Shown here in pieces: positions 35,564-45,407 of a stretch of 64,000 bases of DNA. The stretch is taken from the NCBI RefSeq assembly GCF_902702935.1, contig NZ_LR738855.1, positions 806,001 through 870,000 of the forward strand, read 5' to 3'. Position numbers and translations under genes: made by a program. The notes beneath the pieces were generated by a model that saw only the letters and a list, made by a program, of their open reading frames with translations, was not told where the DNA came from and made no database searches. This DNA comes from Corynebacterium rouxii (GTDB taxonomy: Bacteria > Actinomycetota > Actinomycetes > Mycobacteriales > Mycobacteriaceae). Numbering within the stretch: position 1 is the stretch's first letter; each line of letters begins with the position of its first letter.

Positions 35564-37351
35564 ATGGCTACGGTTACTGATTCTGCGCTGCTGCAGCCGG
35601 CGTCGATACGCGAGGTCGGTGCCTTTTTAGTCACCTTGCCGTCTCGTCCGAGGCTGACATGGTGGGCGCTACTAGTCGGAAACTTCACGGTGGCGCTGAC
35701 CGCTATGGTGGTGACGTCCGCTGCGATCGGTGCGCTTGTGGACATTATCAATGGGGTTGATCGTTTCCCATTCGGAACAGGGCAGCGAGCCTTTTGGCTG
35801 ATGATGGCTGTGATCGCCGTCGGACTGCTTCTGGATACGGTTGGGCGTGCCTATGGTCAATATATTGTGAGCTCGCGAGCTCGACTACTCAGCGTTGATG
35901 TTCGTCGCGCATGTTTGGTATCTGCCTTGCGTGCGCCTATCCCAGATATCGTTGCGCTGGGAACCGGAAATGTGATCACCCGTCTGACCAAAGACATTGA
36001 CGAGGCAGTTCGTATCGCCAACATGATCGGCGTGCGCCTTATTATCACCTGCCTTATGTTCCCGTTTACTTTTGTGGCGTTAGGACTCATCCACTGGGGT
36101 TTTGTGGTGGCATTCATCCTCGTCATGCTGGCGATATACCCCTTCGCCAAAGCAAACCTCGCGCTTCTTCCCACAGCAACCAACAGCTTTTCCGATGCTG
36201 AGGCGCAACGCAACAACTTGCTCTTGGACACCATCAAGGGGCTTCCCACACTGCGTGCGTTGGGGCTGCGTGACTGGGCTACGCGGCGTTTAGAGCACAC
36301 CTCGTGGCAAACAGTGATCAAAGCTGCGGACCGCATGCCACTAGTAACACGACTGCTACGACACGGCACTATTGCCTATACCGCGATTGTGGTGGTGTGT
36401 TTTTGCATCGCAACGTGGCTAACTCACAATGGCCACATCACCTTTGGTCAAGCAACCGCGGCCATCACATTGGTGTCACGCATGGAAATGCACGTGTTTA
36501 ATGTGATGTTTTTCTCCGGCGACATCCAAAACGCCTTGACCAGCCTCGGTCGTGCAGTGCGCCTTGCTACCTTGAACCACCAACACACCAAGCCCACCCC
36601 AGCGGATCTTCGCACCCCGCCGACGGTGAGTGTTCGTGACCTCACCTTTGCATACCCCAGTGGCGCGACCGTGTTTAACTCCATCAACCTCACCTTGGCT
36701 GCCGGAACGACCACGGCACTCGTTGGGGCATCTGGTGCCGGAAAATCCACGCTAGCCGGAATTATCGCAGGACTGCAACGTCCCTCCAGTGGGCACGTCT
36801 ATATCGGCGATCACGCAACCGACACTATCGACGACGCTTGGACCTCACGGCACGTTGCCCTGATAAGCCAAGAAGTCCATATCTTCGCCGGCACGCTTCG
36901 CGACGACCTCTCCATGGCCAAGCCCTCAGCCAGCGATGCTGAGATCCTCGATGCCCTTGCCGAGGTGGGATTGCACCCGCATTCCGCAACTTGGCAACGG
37001 TGGCTACCCCAAGGACTAGACACCGTCGTGGGTGCAGGAGCCGCGGAACTCGCACCTGAAATCCAACAACAGATCAGCCTAGCCCGCATCATTTTGTTGC
37101 AGCCACCGGTGCTCATCATGGATGAGGCAACAGCTGAAGCAGGCAGTGAAAACGCACGGCAGCTGGAAGCCGCAGCCACCGCTGTGGCCAAAGGGCGCAC
37201 GTCGTTGATCGTTGCTCACCGACTGGACCAAGCACAGTTGGCAGATCGGATCATCGTGATGGATAACGGTGAGATCGTGGAGGATGGTACACACGACCTC
37301 CTCCTAGAGGCAGGCGGCCGTTATGCAGAACTGTTTAAAAAATGGCAATAG
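35564..37351 (+). CDS. ABC exporter half-transporter B with degenerate signature motif
   Basis: Second half-transporter, 595 residues: six membrane segments (about 35-310) and a full-length nucleotide-binding domain. Walker A is intact (VGASGAGKSTLAGIIAG), as are Walker B with the catalytic glutamate (VLIMDEATAEAG) and the switch histidine (IVAHRLDQA). The signature LSGGQ is replaced by LAPEIQQQISLARI. It begins directly after the stop of half A with no gap. Family knowledge of heterodimeric exporters (TM287/288, TmrAB) supports one consensus and one degenerate site; here the asymmetry is extreme. Substrate unknown. Confidence 0.9.
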   Translation: MATVTDSALLQPASIREVGAFLVTLPSRPRLTWWALLVGNFTVALTAMVVTSAAIGALVDIINGVDRFPFGTGQRAFWLMMAVIAVGLLLDTVGRAYGQYIVSSRARLLSVDVRRACLVSALRAPIPDIVALGTGNVITRLTKDIDEAVRIANMIGVRLIITCLMFPFTFVALGLIHWGFVVAFILVMLAIYPFAKANLALLPTATNSFSDAEAQRNNLLLDTIKGLPTLRALGLRDWATRRLEHTSWQTVIKAADRMPLVTRLLRHGTIAYTAIVVVCFCIATWLTHNGHITFGQATAAITLVSRMEMHVFNVMFFSGDIQNALTSLGRAVRLATLNHQHTKPTPADLRTPPTVSVRDLTFAYPSGATVFNSINLTLAAGTTTALVGASGAGKSTLAGIIAGLQRPSSGHVYIGDHATDTIDDAWTSRHVALISQEVHIFAGTLRDDLSMAKPSASDAEILDALAEVGLHPHSATWQRWLPQGLDTVVGAGAAELAPEIQQQISLARIILLQPPVLIMDEATAEAGSENARQLEAAATAVAKGRTSLIVAHRLDQAQLADRIIVMDNGEIVEDGTHDLLLEAGGRYAELFKKWQ

Positions 37352-37453
37352 GAGATGGGCGTAATTTCGCTGTTAGTGGGGCAGATTTCCCATGAGAACA
37401 AAATGTATGTAGGATACTTTTCCGGAAGTAGTCAGCACTGCTGGATACTGCCT

Positions 37454-37525
37454 TTCCCCATGGTGTAATCGGCAACACTACGGTTTTTGGTACCGTCATT
37501 CTAGGTTCGAGTCCTGGTGGGGAAG
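37454..37525 (+). tRNA. tRNA-Gln (anticodon TTG)
   Basis: A cloverleaf folds with acceptor TTCCCCA/TGGGGAA, D stem GTGT/ACAC, anticodon stem ACGGT/ACCGT with loop TTTTGGT, and T arm CTAGG-TTCGAGT-CCTGG. The anticodon TTG reads CAA glutamine. CCA is not encoded (GCA follows). A terminator begins six bases downstream. Confidence 0.93.
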
Positions 37526-37530
37526 CATTT

Positions 37531-37568
37531 CAATCCCATCGAATCACGCAGATTCGGTGGGATTTTTG
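37531..37568 (+). terminator. rho-independent terminator of tRNA-Gln
   Basis: AATCCCA-CGAATC pairs with GATTCG-TGGGATT and is followed by a T run. Confidence 0.88.
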
Positions 37569-37623
37569 CATGAGCAGTGGAGTAACAGCGTGCCGTCTTG
37601 TCTAGGAGGTAGGCTGAACAATT

Positions 37624-38271
37624 ATGGTTCGACAGCGGATGAGTGGCATTCAACGCCGTGAGCAATTGATCGCGATTGGTCGCGAGGTATTTGCTGAGCG
37701 TGGTTTTGATGGTGCAAGCATGGAGGAAATCGCGGCACGCGCTGGGGTATCCAAACCTGTGGTGTACGAGCACTTTGGCGGCAAAGAGGGTATATATGCC
37801 GTGATCGTGGATCGTGAGATGGTAAAACTCCAATCGGTTATTACGGGGTCCATGCAAACGGGGCGTTCACGTGCTCGCATTGAGCAGGCCGTGGTGGCGT
37901 TGTTGACTTACGTGGAGGAAGAAACGGACGCGTTTCAGATCTTGGTGCGGGATATGAAAGCAGGCCAAGATCATAGCTACTCCACGTTGCTTAACGACGC
38001 CGTCGAGCAGGTTTCCCATATCCTCGGCCAGGCGTTTGAGCGTTCTGGATTAAATCCGGAGAATGCGACGTTGTATGCCCAAGCGCTGGTGGGCATGGTT
38101 TCTATGACTGCACAGTGGTGGTTGGATCGTCGTAAAGAGCCCAATGCGGCGACGAAAGAGCAGGTCGCTGCTCACATCGTAAATCTGTGCTGGAACGGGC
38201 TTGCCGGTATGGAGGCAAACCCGCAGTTGTCTAACATTGATAGTCCTCCAGAGACGTTGGGCGCCCACTAA
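37624..38271 (+). CDS. TetR family transcriptional regulator
   Basis: The N-terminal helix-turn-helix is strong (MEEIAARAGVSKPVVYEHFGGKEGIYAVI, residues 37-65). The C-terminal helical domain contains VSMTAQWWLDRRKEP, which recalls TetR_C_33-type mycobacterial regulators. It stands 43 bases upstream of mfd on the same strand, an arrangement conserved in related genomes, but whether it controls mfd is unknown. TAGGCT lies 8 bases before the ATG and an AGGAGG tract 14-19 bases before it, so leaderless and leadered starts are both possible. Confidence 0.87.
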   Translation: MVRQRMSGIQRREQLIAIGREVFAERGFDGASMEEIAARAGVSKPVVYEHFGGKEGIYAVIVDREMVKLQSVITGSMQTGRSRARIEQAVVALLTYVEEETDAFQILVRDMKAGQDHSYSTLLNDAVEQVSHILGQAFERSGLNPENATLYAQALVGMVSMTAQWWLDRRKEPNAATKEQVAAHIVNLCWNGLAGMEANPQLSNIDSPPETLGAH

Positions 38272-38314
38272 AACTCGCTAGACTCACTGAATCGTTTCCT
38301 CACGAAGGGAGGGC

Positions 38315-41300
38315 ATGTTCGTGCCTGATAAATCCGTGCCTGCGGCACAACCACCAATGCTTGCTGGTTTGCTGAAAGTTGCTGCTACCGATCCAAAGAT
38401 CAAAGGTCTGCTCCAGCATGTTGGCGAACCTCATTTGCACATCACAGGCATTGATCAGGCACGGCCGTGGGCGATCGCTGCGTTGGCACACCGTGCGCCG
38501 GTACTCGTGGTTACCGCTACGGGGCGTGAAGCAGAGGATTTATCTGCTGAGCTGCGCGCCATGTTGGGGGAGAAGGTGGCGTGGTTTCCGGCATGGGAGA
38601 CGTTGCCGCATGAACGTTTGAGCCCAGGTGCTGATATTGCTGGTCAGCGGGCTCGTATTTTGTCTCATATCGCAGACTATTCAGTGGTTGTCACAGCAGC
38701 TCGTGGTTTGAGCCAACCAATCGTGTCGCAAGTTGCTGGCCGTGACCCGTTGGTATTGGAACTTGATTCCGAATGTAGTTTGGAAGAAGCGACGCAGCAG
38801 CTGGTTTTCAGGGCGTATCACCACGTGGACTTGGTGGCCAAGCGCGGTGAATTTGCTACTCGTGGTGGCATTTTGGATGTGTTCCCCACGACCGCGCAGC
38901 ATCCTGTTCGCGTGGAGTTTTGGGGTGATGAGGTCTCAGAAATCCGCGGTTTCCAGGTAGCCGACCAGCGGGCAATCCCTGATTCGGATGTGCCACGCGT
39001 GGAGATCTTCCCTGCAAGGGAATTACCAATTACCCCAGAAATCGCGCAACGCGCAGCTGAGCTCGCTGTGAAGTTCCAAGGAAACCCAACGCTGCAAGAG
39101 CTACTGGCTAAAATTTCTGACTCTATCCCATCAGATGGCATGGAGGCCTTGATCCCAGCGTTGATTGATCAACCCATGGTCACCCTTGCTGAACTCATGC
39201 CCGAAAACACGCATGTTGTGGTGGTCGGACCAGAAAAGATTCGTACCCGTGTAGCAGATCTTCAAGCTACGGATGCCGAGTTTTTGGCCGCCGGCTGGGA
39301 AGCGGCCGCAATGGGGGCAGATGGTCCCGTGGCAACGCGTGGCCTTGACCTTGATGCTAGCTCCTACCGTTCTTATGAATCGCTGGAAAAAACCGCGCAG
39401 AAGCACAACATGCCGTGGTGGACATTTGCACCTCCTGGCATGTTTGAAGCCTCGGATGGCGACACCCTCCCCTTGGAATTTGAGCCGGGGCCCACACCGC
39501 GTGGCGATCTCGAACAGATCGATCAGATGATGGCCTTGCTCCTCGCACACACTCGCGACGGTGGGGCAGCAGCATTTATTGCCCCCGCCCAAGGTGCCAT
39601 CAAACGCATGGTAGAACGCTTCAAAGAGCAGGGAATCCCCACGAAGGTAGCCACACCTGGCTGGCAGCCAACCTTGGGTGAAGTAACGCTGTATCAGGCG
39701 ATGAGCCATGCAGGTTTGGTGTTCCCTAAGGTGCGAAAGCAGCCTGGAAAACCAGCATTACCACTGGTAGTAATTACAGAAACCGACCTGACTGGTAACC
39801 GAGTTGGTGACATTGCTGGTGCGAAGCGTCGCCCAGCCAAGCGCCGCCACCGTGTGGACCCGCTCGCGTTGAAAACCGGCGACTATGTGGTGCATGAAAC
39901 CCACGGCATCGGCCGGTTCCTCAAGATGACCGAGCGCGTGATCCAATCCGGTGATGAGACTTCGCGCCGCGAGTACATCGTTCTGGAATATGCGGCGTCG
40001 AAACGCGGGCAGCCAGCCGATCAACTGTATGTGCCCATGGATTCCCTCGACATGCTGAGCAAATATGTCGGTGGCGAAAAGCCCACGCTATCTAAAATGG
40101 GTGGCTCAGACTGGAAGAACACCAAAAAGAAGGCTCGTGCCGCGGTACGAGAAATCGCCGGCGAACTCGTCGAACTCTACGCTAAGCGGCAATCCGCGCC
40201 GGGGCATGCCTTTGCGCCTGATTCCCCGTGGCAGCATGAGATGGAAGATAACTTCCCCTACGTGGAAACCGAAGATCAGATGCTCGCCATCGATGCGGTG
40301 AAAGCGGATATGGAAAAGCCTTCGCCGATGGACCGTGTGGTGGTCGGCGATGTCGGTTACGGCAAAACCGAGGTTGCTGTGCGCGCTGCATTCAAGGCGG
40401 TGCAAGATGGCCGACAAGTGGTGGTGCTTGTTCCTACAACCCTGCTTGCCCAGCAGCATCTGAGCACCTTTGAAGAACGCATGGCTGGATTCCCTGTCAC
40501 GATCAAGGGACTGAGCCGTTTTACCTCTCCTAGCGAGTCGAAGGAAATTCTTAAAGGGCTTGCCGACGGCTCCGTCGATATTGTGATCGGTACGCACCGA
40601 CTGTTGCAGACGGGTGTGCAGTGGAAAAACCTTGGCCTCGTGATTGTGGATGAGGAGCAGCGTTTTGGTGTGGAGCACAAGGAACACATCAAGGCGTTGC
40701 GTACCCATGTGGACGTGCTCACCATGTCGGCGACTCCGATTCCGCGAACCTTGGAAATGTCGATGGCCGGTATCCGTGAGATGTCGACTATCTTGACTCC
40801 ACCTGAAGATCGGCACCCGATTTTGACCTATGTGGGCGCCCAAGAAGATAAACAAGTAGCTGCAGCTATTAGGCGTGAGCTGCTTCGCGACGGCCAAGTG
40901 TTCTACGTGCATAACAAAGTCTCAGACATTGAGAAAAAGGCTCGTGAACTGCGTGAACTAGTCCCTGAAGCACGCATTGTGGTGGCCCACGGACAAATGA
41001 GCGAAGAGCTACTAGAACAAACCGTCCAAGGATTCTGGGACCGTGAGTATGACGTTTTGGTATGTACCACGATCGTCGAAACTGGCTTGGACATCGCGAA
41101 CGCTAACACGCTTATTGTGGAAAACGCCCACCACATGGGTCTGTCGCAGTTGCACCAGCTGCGTGGGCGAGTAGGGCGTTCCCGCGAGCGTGGCTACGCT
41201 TACTTCTTGTACCCCAAGGGCGCCACGTTGACGGAGAACTCCTACGACCGCCTTGCCACGATCGCACAAAACAACGATCTTGGTGCTGGTATGGCGGTGG

Positions 41301-42115
41301 CCATGAAAGACTTGGAAATGCGTGGTGCCGGCAATGTTTTGGGCGCGCAGCAATCAGGTCACATCGCCGGAGTGGGCTTTGACCTGTATGTTCGCTTGGT
41401 TGGCGAGGCGGTCGAGGCCTACCGTGCACTAGCTGACGGCAAGGTTGTTGATGCCACGGAACAAGGACCAAAAGAAATCCGCATCGATTTGCCTGTCGAC
41501 GCCCACATCCCCGAGGACTACATCAACTCAGAACGCCTGCGCTTGGAGGTGTATCGCAAACTCTCTGCCTCTACCAGCGATGAAGATTTGGCCTTGGTGG
41601 TCGAGGAGATGAAAGACCGTTTCGGTCCCGTTCCCGACGAGGTAAAGCGACTGCTGGCGGTGTCGCGTCTGCGTCATCTAGCACGCGCGACGGGGCTAAG
41701 TGATATTGGTGTGCAGGGCACACGCATCAAGCTACATCCGGTGGAATTGACTGATTCCAAGCAGGTGCGTCTCAAGCGTCTGGCACCATCTGCGACATAC
41801 CGTGCGGCTGCCAAAGCGATCCAGCTACCGTTCCCCAAAGAAGGCGCGAAGGTAACGGACAAACAGCTTCGCGATGTTGAGCTGCTGCAGTGGGTTGCCG
41901 ACTTCATTGCGGAAATGTTCGAGCATGATCGGGTTTCCGTGACGGGAGAGAAGCTACCGGAAAAGGTTATTTCGGTGGCACAACCCATGAGTCCTGCTGC
42001 GGCGCGTGCGGAGCGCGTAGCGCAACGGGCAGCGGCGCGTAGACAAGCGCGAAATGACGATGAGGACTACGAAGATCGTAGAGAAGCGCGACGTAGGAAA
42101 TACCGAATGCGTTAA
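38315..42115 (+). CDS. mfd: transcription-repair coupling factor Mfd
   Basis: Translocase that removes stalled RNA polymerase from DNA lesions and recruits UvrA. At 1266 residues it has the full layout: UvrB-like N-terminal domains ([21 protein letters not shown] near residue 95), the polymerase-interaction Tudor domain ([16 protein letters not shown] near 525), a superfamily 2 helicase with Walker [14 protein letters not shown] and [14 protein letters not shown], motif [13 protein letters not shown], and the TRG region with [11 protein letters not shown]. The C-terminal UvrA-like domain and a basic tail follow. GGGAGG precedes the ATG. Confidence 0.97.
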   Translation: MFVPDKSVPAAQPPMLAGLLKVAATDPKIKGLLQHVGEPHLHITGIDQARPWAIAALAHRAPVLVVTATGREAEDLSAELRAMLGEKVAWFPAWETLPHERLSPGADIAGQRARILSHIADYSVVVTAARGLSQPIVSQVAGRDPLVLELDSECSLEEATQQLVFRAYHHVDLVAKRGEFATRGGILDVFPTTAQHPVRVEFWGDEVSEIRGFQVADQRAIPDSDVPRVEIFPARELPITPEIAQRAAELAVKFQGNPTLQELLAKISDSIPSDGMEALIPALIDQPMVTLAELMPENTHVVVVGPEKIRTRVADLQATDAEFLAAGWEAAAMGADGPVATRGLDLDASSYRSYESLEKTAQKHNMPWWTFAPPGMFEASDGDTLPLEFEPGPTPRGDLEQIDQMMALLLAHTRDGGAAAFIAPAQGAIKRMVERFKEQGIPTKVATPGWQPTLGEVTLYQAMSHAGLVFPKVRKQPGKPALPLVVITETDLTGNRVGDIAGAKRRPAKRRHRVDPLALKTGDYVVHETHGIGRFLKMTERVIQSGDETSRREYIVLEYAASKRGQPADQLYVPMDSLDMLSKYVGGEKPTLSKMGGSDWKNTKKKARAAVREIAGELVELYAKRQSAPGHAFAPDSPWQHEMEDNFPYVETEDQMLAIDAVKADMEKPSPMDRVVVGDVGYGKTEVAVRAAFKAVQDGRQVVVLVPTTLLAQQHLSTFEERMAGFPVTIKGLSRFTSPSESKEILKGLADGSVDIVIGTHRLLQTGVQWKNLGLVIVDEEQRFGVEHKEHIKALRTHVDVLTMSATPIPRTLEMSMAGIREMSTILTPPEDRHPILTYVGAQEDKQVAAAIRRELLRDGQVFYVHNKVSDIEKKARELRELVPEARIVVAHGQMSEELLEQTVQGFWDREYDVLVCTTIVETGLDIANANTLIVENAHHMGLSQLHQLRGRVGRSRERGYAYFLYPKGATLTENSYDRLATIAQNNDLGAGMAVAMKDLEMRGAGNVLGAQQSGHIAGVGFDLYVRLVGEAVEAYRALADGKVVDATEQGPKEIRIDLPVDAHIPEDYINSERLRLEVYRKLSASTSDEDLALVVEEMKDRFGPVPDEVKRLLAVSRLRHLARATGLSDIGVQGTRIKLHPVELTDSKQVRLKRLAPSATYRAAAKAIQLPFPKEGAKVTDKQLRDVELLQWVADFIAEMFEHDRVSVTGEKLPEKVISVAQPMSPAAARAERVAQRAAARRQARNDDEDYEDRREARRRKYRMR

Positions 42116-42170
42116 TAGTTGAGCCACCCCTCCGTTGACACCCAGTGTTATGTAGAACACACTGGGTAGC

Positions 42171-42596
42171 GTGGACACCTATATCACCCGCGAATCGCTG
42201 CAAGCGATACTCAACAAGCTCGATATTGATTCCGCCATCGACGACGATGGCCTAGTCGGTGCTGGATTCCCCTCCGGAGAAACCGTCTTCATTATCGACG
42301 ACACCCTAGTCACCGCCCGCACAAACTGGTATGGGATCGTCCCTGACCAAAAGCAGCAAGAAATTGAAGAGTTTATAAACTCCACTAACGCTCGTCTCCC
42401 CGTGGGGAAACTCTTGCCCGTTGTTATGGATGATGGCACCAAGACCTTGGAGTTTCGACTGCACCTTAGCCAGTCCCATCCATTATCGGACACGCAGTTG
42501 TGTCAGATTCTCGACGCCTATTTTCAACTAGCCTTCCACTGTTTCGATATAGCGCTCATGACGACCGCCGGTACAGACTCAGAACAGGAGCAATAA
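42171..42596 (+). CDS. YbjN domain protein
   Basis: A small soluble protein of 141 residues with the alpha/beta pattern of the YbjN family (structural relatives of type III secretion chaperones): an N-terminal helix (SLQAILNKLDID), strands in VIIDDT-like VFIIDDTLVTARTNW, and a C-terminal helix (QLCQILDAYFQLAFHCFDIAL). The GTG start has a hairpin just upstream (42141-42166) and no ribosome binding site. It is paired with a second member 2 bases downstream, as is common for this family in actinobacteria. Function unknown. Confidence 0.75.
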   Translation: MDTYITRESLQAILNKLDIDSAIDDDGLVGAGFPSGETVFIIDDTLVTARTNWYGIVPDQKQQEIEEFINSTNARLPVGKLLPVVMDDGTKTLEFRLHLSQSHPLSDTQLCQILDAYFQLAFHCFDIALMTTAGTDSEQEQ

Positions 42597-42598
42597 CA

Positions 42599-43081
42599 AT
42601 GGCGTGGATTTTTAATAAAAAGAACCGCCCAAGTGCGGGTCCGCAGCTTATCCCCGTAACCTGCGAGGCAGTAGTATCTGCTATCCGCGCCAAGGGCGGT
42701 GACGTACACGTTGACGATGCCGGCTTTGCCACTACGGATGTTGACGGTATTTCGGTGATCATTGCCGACTCCAACAATTGCGTGGTTCTTAGCGTTCTCA
42801 CTACCGCCGACGCACGCGTTGACGACGCCCCCTGCGATCCCGAACGTTGGGTGACCGCATTTAATGTCAACTGCATAGGACCCGTGATGTTTACAACCAC
42901 GCAGCCTATCGACGGGCGCGACACCACGATTGTGCACGCGGACTACCGGATCCTAGGAGCTCCCTATGCATTGACTGAAGAGCAACTGGCTCAGGAAGTT
43001 ATTCACGGCGTTAATGCGGTTACAGAGGCTATTCGTGGCTACATCGAAGGATTTGATGTCGGCGATAGCCCTTGGGGTTAA
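42599..43081 (+). CDS. YbjN domain protein (second of a pair)
   Basis: A 160-residue relative of the preceding gene, with VTCEAVVSAIRAKGGDVHVDDAGFATT at the N-terminus and a C-terminal helix (EEQLAQEVIHGVNAVTEAIRGYIE). The ATG at 42599 has AGGAGC upstream inside the previous gene and follows its stop by two bases, so the two are coupled. A longer frame from 42500 overlaps the previous gene and is not needed. Pairs of YbjN proteins often form heteromers; that role here is inference. Confidence 0.75.
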   Translation: MAWIFNKKNRPSAGPQLIPVTCEAVVSAIRAKGGDVHVDDAGFATTDVDGISVIIADSNNCVVLSVLTTADARVDDAPCDPERWVTAFNVNCIGPVMFTTTQPIDGRDTTIVHADYRILGAPYALTEEQLAQEVIHGVNAVTEAIRGYIEGFDVGDSPWG

Positions 43082-43101
43082 AACGGCGAGTTATAGAGAC
43101 G

Positions 43102-44628
43102 CTATAGGGACATTGATCCCGTCATGATCCCCGCTAAACCACATCCTGCTGCGATGATGATGAGTGCAACAACAAACCATTCGAAGGCGTTGAATACTCG
43201 TTCCTTTTTGTAGAGGCGGGTCCACACGTAGGGGATCAGACCTGGCAGAACTGCGAGCGCACCGAAGAGCACGTATTTCAAGTCGGCGGCGTAAAACAGC
43301 CACAGGGAGTAAATGAATGCGACTGCACCGACAAAGAGATGTCGGCAGTTGTCGGCTGCGCTGACCTCGGGGCCGGAGTCGTCGAAACGCGTGCCTGCAG
43401 CAGGGTGAGAAATTCCTTTGCCGCGGGTAGCTAACAAAATAAGGTAGAGCGAGGAGAACACATAAGGCAGTAGGTAGAGAACCGTCGCCAGTTGCACCAT
43501 GGAGATATAGGTTGTCTCGTTGAGGAAGAATACGAAGACCCACAGCTGGATCACAATGGTGGAAATCAGCTGAGCGATAACAGGGGAACCGGTCGTATTG
43601 ATGGTGCCGAGTTTGCGGGGGAGAAGGCCATCGAAGGCCATCATTGCGACGGGTTCTGCGCACAACATCTGCCACGAAACATAAGCGCCGAGCACGCTCA
43701 AGCACAGACCGATGGAAACCAGTGCCGCTCCCCACGGGCCAACTACGGCTTCGAGGACATTGGCCATGGAGTTATCAGGAAGGGCTGCTAGTTCCGCTTG
43801 GGTGAGCACACCGTAGGAAAGGGTGGAAACCGAGACAAGGAGTACCAGCACGGTGAAAAAGCCGATGACGGTGGCGCGGCCGACGTCGCGACGCGTGCGT
43901 GCCTGCTTGGAGTAGACCGATGCGCCCTCGACGCCGATGAACACCCAGACGGTAAAGAGCATGATGCCCTGAATCTGTTCGAATACGCTGCTGCCAGTGG
44001 ATTCGCCCCAGAAGTCGAGAGTGAGTTTGTCCCAGCTAAATCCCAAAAACAGCACGAGGACGATAAAGGCGAAGATCGGGAGGAGCTTAGCTACTGTGGT
44101 GATGGCATTCATAAAGGCGGCTTGTTTTACGCCCATGGACAAAATGCCAAAGATAACCCAGGTAAGCACAGAAACGCCGATCACGGAGGCACCGCGGTTG
44201 TCGCTGTTAAACAGCGGGACGTAGTGGCCAAGCGTGGAGAAGAACAGGGTGGCGTAGCCGACCTGTGCAATTACGCTGCCGAGCCAGTAACCCCAACCAG
44301 AGGTAAATCCGATGTAGTCGCCAAGTCCTGCACGTACGTAGGAGTAGACGCCGGAATCGAGGTGTGGCTTACGGTGAGCCAAGATTTGGAAGACGAAGGC
44401 GACGGCGAGCATTCCCATTCCCGCGATCAGCCAGCCGATTAACATGGCGCCTGGGGCGGCTACGGAAGCGATGTTTTGGGGCAGGGAGAAGATTCCGGAG
44501 CCAACGGTAGAGCCGATGATGAGTCCAATGAGTGTCCAGATGCGGACGCTGTGGCTTTTTGTAGATGTTGCTTCGACGATGGTGGCCGGGGTGGTCATCG
44601 ATTCTGTCCCATTAGGAACGGCAGCCAT
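43102..44628 (-). CDS. lysI: lysine permease (APC superfamily, LysI-like)
   Basis: Twelve to thirteen membrane segments in 508 residues. The start of the transport core (WTLIGLIIGSTVGSGIFSLP) and phrases such as HLDSGVYSYVRAGLGDYIGF, WGYWLGSVIAQVGYATLFF and GKGISHPAAGTRFDDSGPE agree closely with C. glutamicum LysI as I remember it. That protein imports lysine, and the wider family contains arginine/ornithine and lysine/cadaverine antiporters. The ATG at 44628 has AGAGGTG upstream; the longer frame to 44667 is unlikely. Confidence 0.88.
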   Translation of the reverse strand: MAAVPNGTESMTTPATIVEATSTKSHSVRIWTLIGLIIGSTVGSGIFSLPQNIASVAAPGAMLIGWLIAGMGMLAVAFVFQILAHRKPHLDSGVYSYVRAGLGDYIGFTSGWGYWLGSVIAQVGYATLFFSTLGHYVPLFNSDNRGASVIGVSVLTWVIFGILSMGVKQAAFMNAITTVAKLLPIFAFIVLVLFLGFSWDKLTLDFWGESTGSSVFEQIQGIMLFTVWVFIGVEGASVYSKQARTRRDVGRATVIGFFTVLVLLVSVSTLSYGVLTQAELAALPDNSMANVLEAVVGPWGAALVSIGLCLSVLGAYVSWQMLCAEPVAMMAFDGLLPRKLGTINTTGSPVIAQLISTIVIQLWVFVFFLNETTYISMVQLATVLYLLPYVFSSLYLILLATRGKGISHPAAGTRFDDSGPEVSAADNCRHLFVGAVAFIYSLWLFYAADLKYVLFGALAVLPGLIPYVWTRLYKKERVFNAFEWFVVALIIIAAGCGLAGIMTGSMSL

Positions 44629-44763
44629 GTGCACCTCTATACATATAAATGAAGTAATTCTAAACACGGTTAAGTAAAGCTAAAGATTACAAGAAATTGC
44701 CGCAGAATCAATATCGCCACGACCCCACAACACCGGAGCGGGGTACCCGCTATCAAAGCCTCT

Positions 44764-45396
44764 ATGATTACTATGTCTGTCATGACCGTTCTGCTTCTCG
44801 ACGCCCGTTGGCCATCCATGATCCCCTTTAATTTGGTAGGCAAGCTCGAAGGACAGCTACGATTCACCGACGAGGTACCCGTGAAAGTCCGCTGGAACCT
44901 CGACGATATTGTGCGTTTCGCAACCGAAGATCTGCTCGTCAGCACCAATGAGTTGGATCCACAAGTGATCGCAGCCATCAACAATGGAGCAAGCGTTATC
45001 GAAGTTCCCAGCCGACACGACGCCCTAGGGCAAGCACGTGACGTGATGCGCAGAGCACTTGCCCGTGGGGAATGGGAACAAGCGCAAACCCACGAATCTC
45101 TTTTGGAATACCTTCACGAAGAAACCGAAGAATTCGGACAGGCTGTTGCACACGGAACCACCGACCACATCGTTTCTGAGCTTGGCGACGTACTACTCCA
45201 AGTGCTCTTCCACGCCGAAATCGGAGCACGACACGGAGAATTCAACCTCGACGACGTAGCCGCAAGCTTTGTGACCAAAATGCAACAACGCTCGCCCTAT
45301 CTTTTCGACGGCTCCGACGGGGTAGTGCCCATAGAAGAACAAGAACGTCTCTGGGAGGCCGGAAAACATCGATCTGGACACACACAAACAAACTAG
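44764..45396 (+). CDS. mazG: MazG nucleoside triphosphate pyrophosphohydrolase
   Basis: House-cleaning enzyme that hydrolyses (d)NTPs to monophosphates. The MazG core lies in the second half: SLLEYLHEETEEFGQAV followed by SELGDVLLQVLFHAEIG, giving the paired acidic clusters that bind magnesium. The first 85 residues form a separate N-terminal region also present in actinobacterial homologues. Three in-frame ATGs (44764, 44773, 44782) are possible and none has a ribosome binding site; I give the longest. It lies upstream of the transglycosylase gene by 11 bases. Proximity to mfd and eno matches corynebacterial gene order. Confidence 0.88.
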   Translation: MITMSVMTVLLLDARWPSMIPFNLVGKLEGQLRFTDEVPVKVRWNLDDIVRFATEDLLVSTNELDPQVIAAINNGASVIEVPSRHDALGQARDVMRRALARGEWEQAQTHESLLEYLHEETEEFGQAVAHGTTDHIVSELGDVLLQVLFHAEIGARHGEFNLDDVAASFVTKMQQRSPYLFDGSDGVVPIEEQERLWEAGKHRSGHTQTN

Positions 45397-45407
45397 GGAG
45401 TCTTGGG

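Noticed and set aside
40106..40912. Minus-strand open frame of 268 codons inside mfd
   Set aside because: Covers the helicase motifs of Mfd on the opposite strand and has no family resemblance.
44763..44768. TATGAT as leaderless -10 for mazG
   Set aside because: The spacing to the three possible ATGs does not fit the 7-8 bases seen elsewhere.
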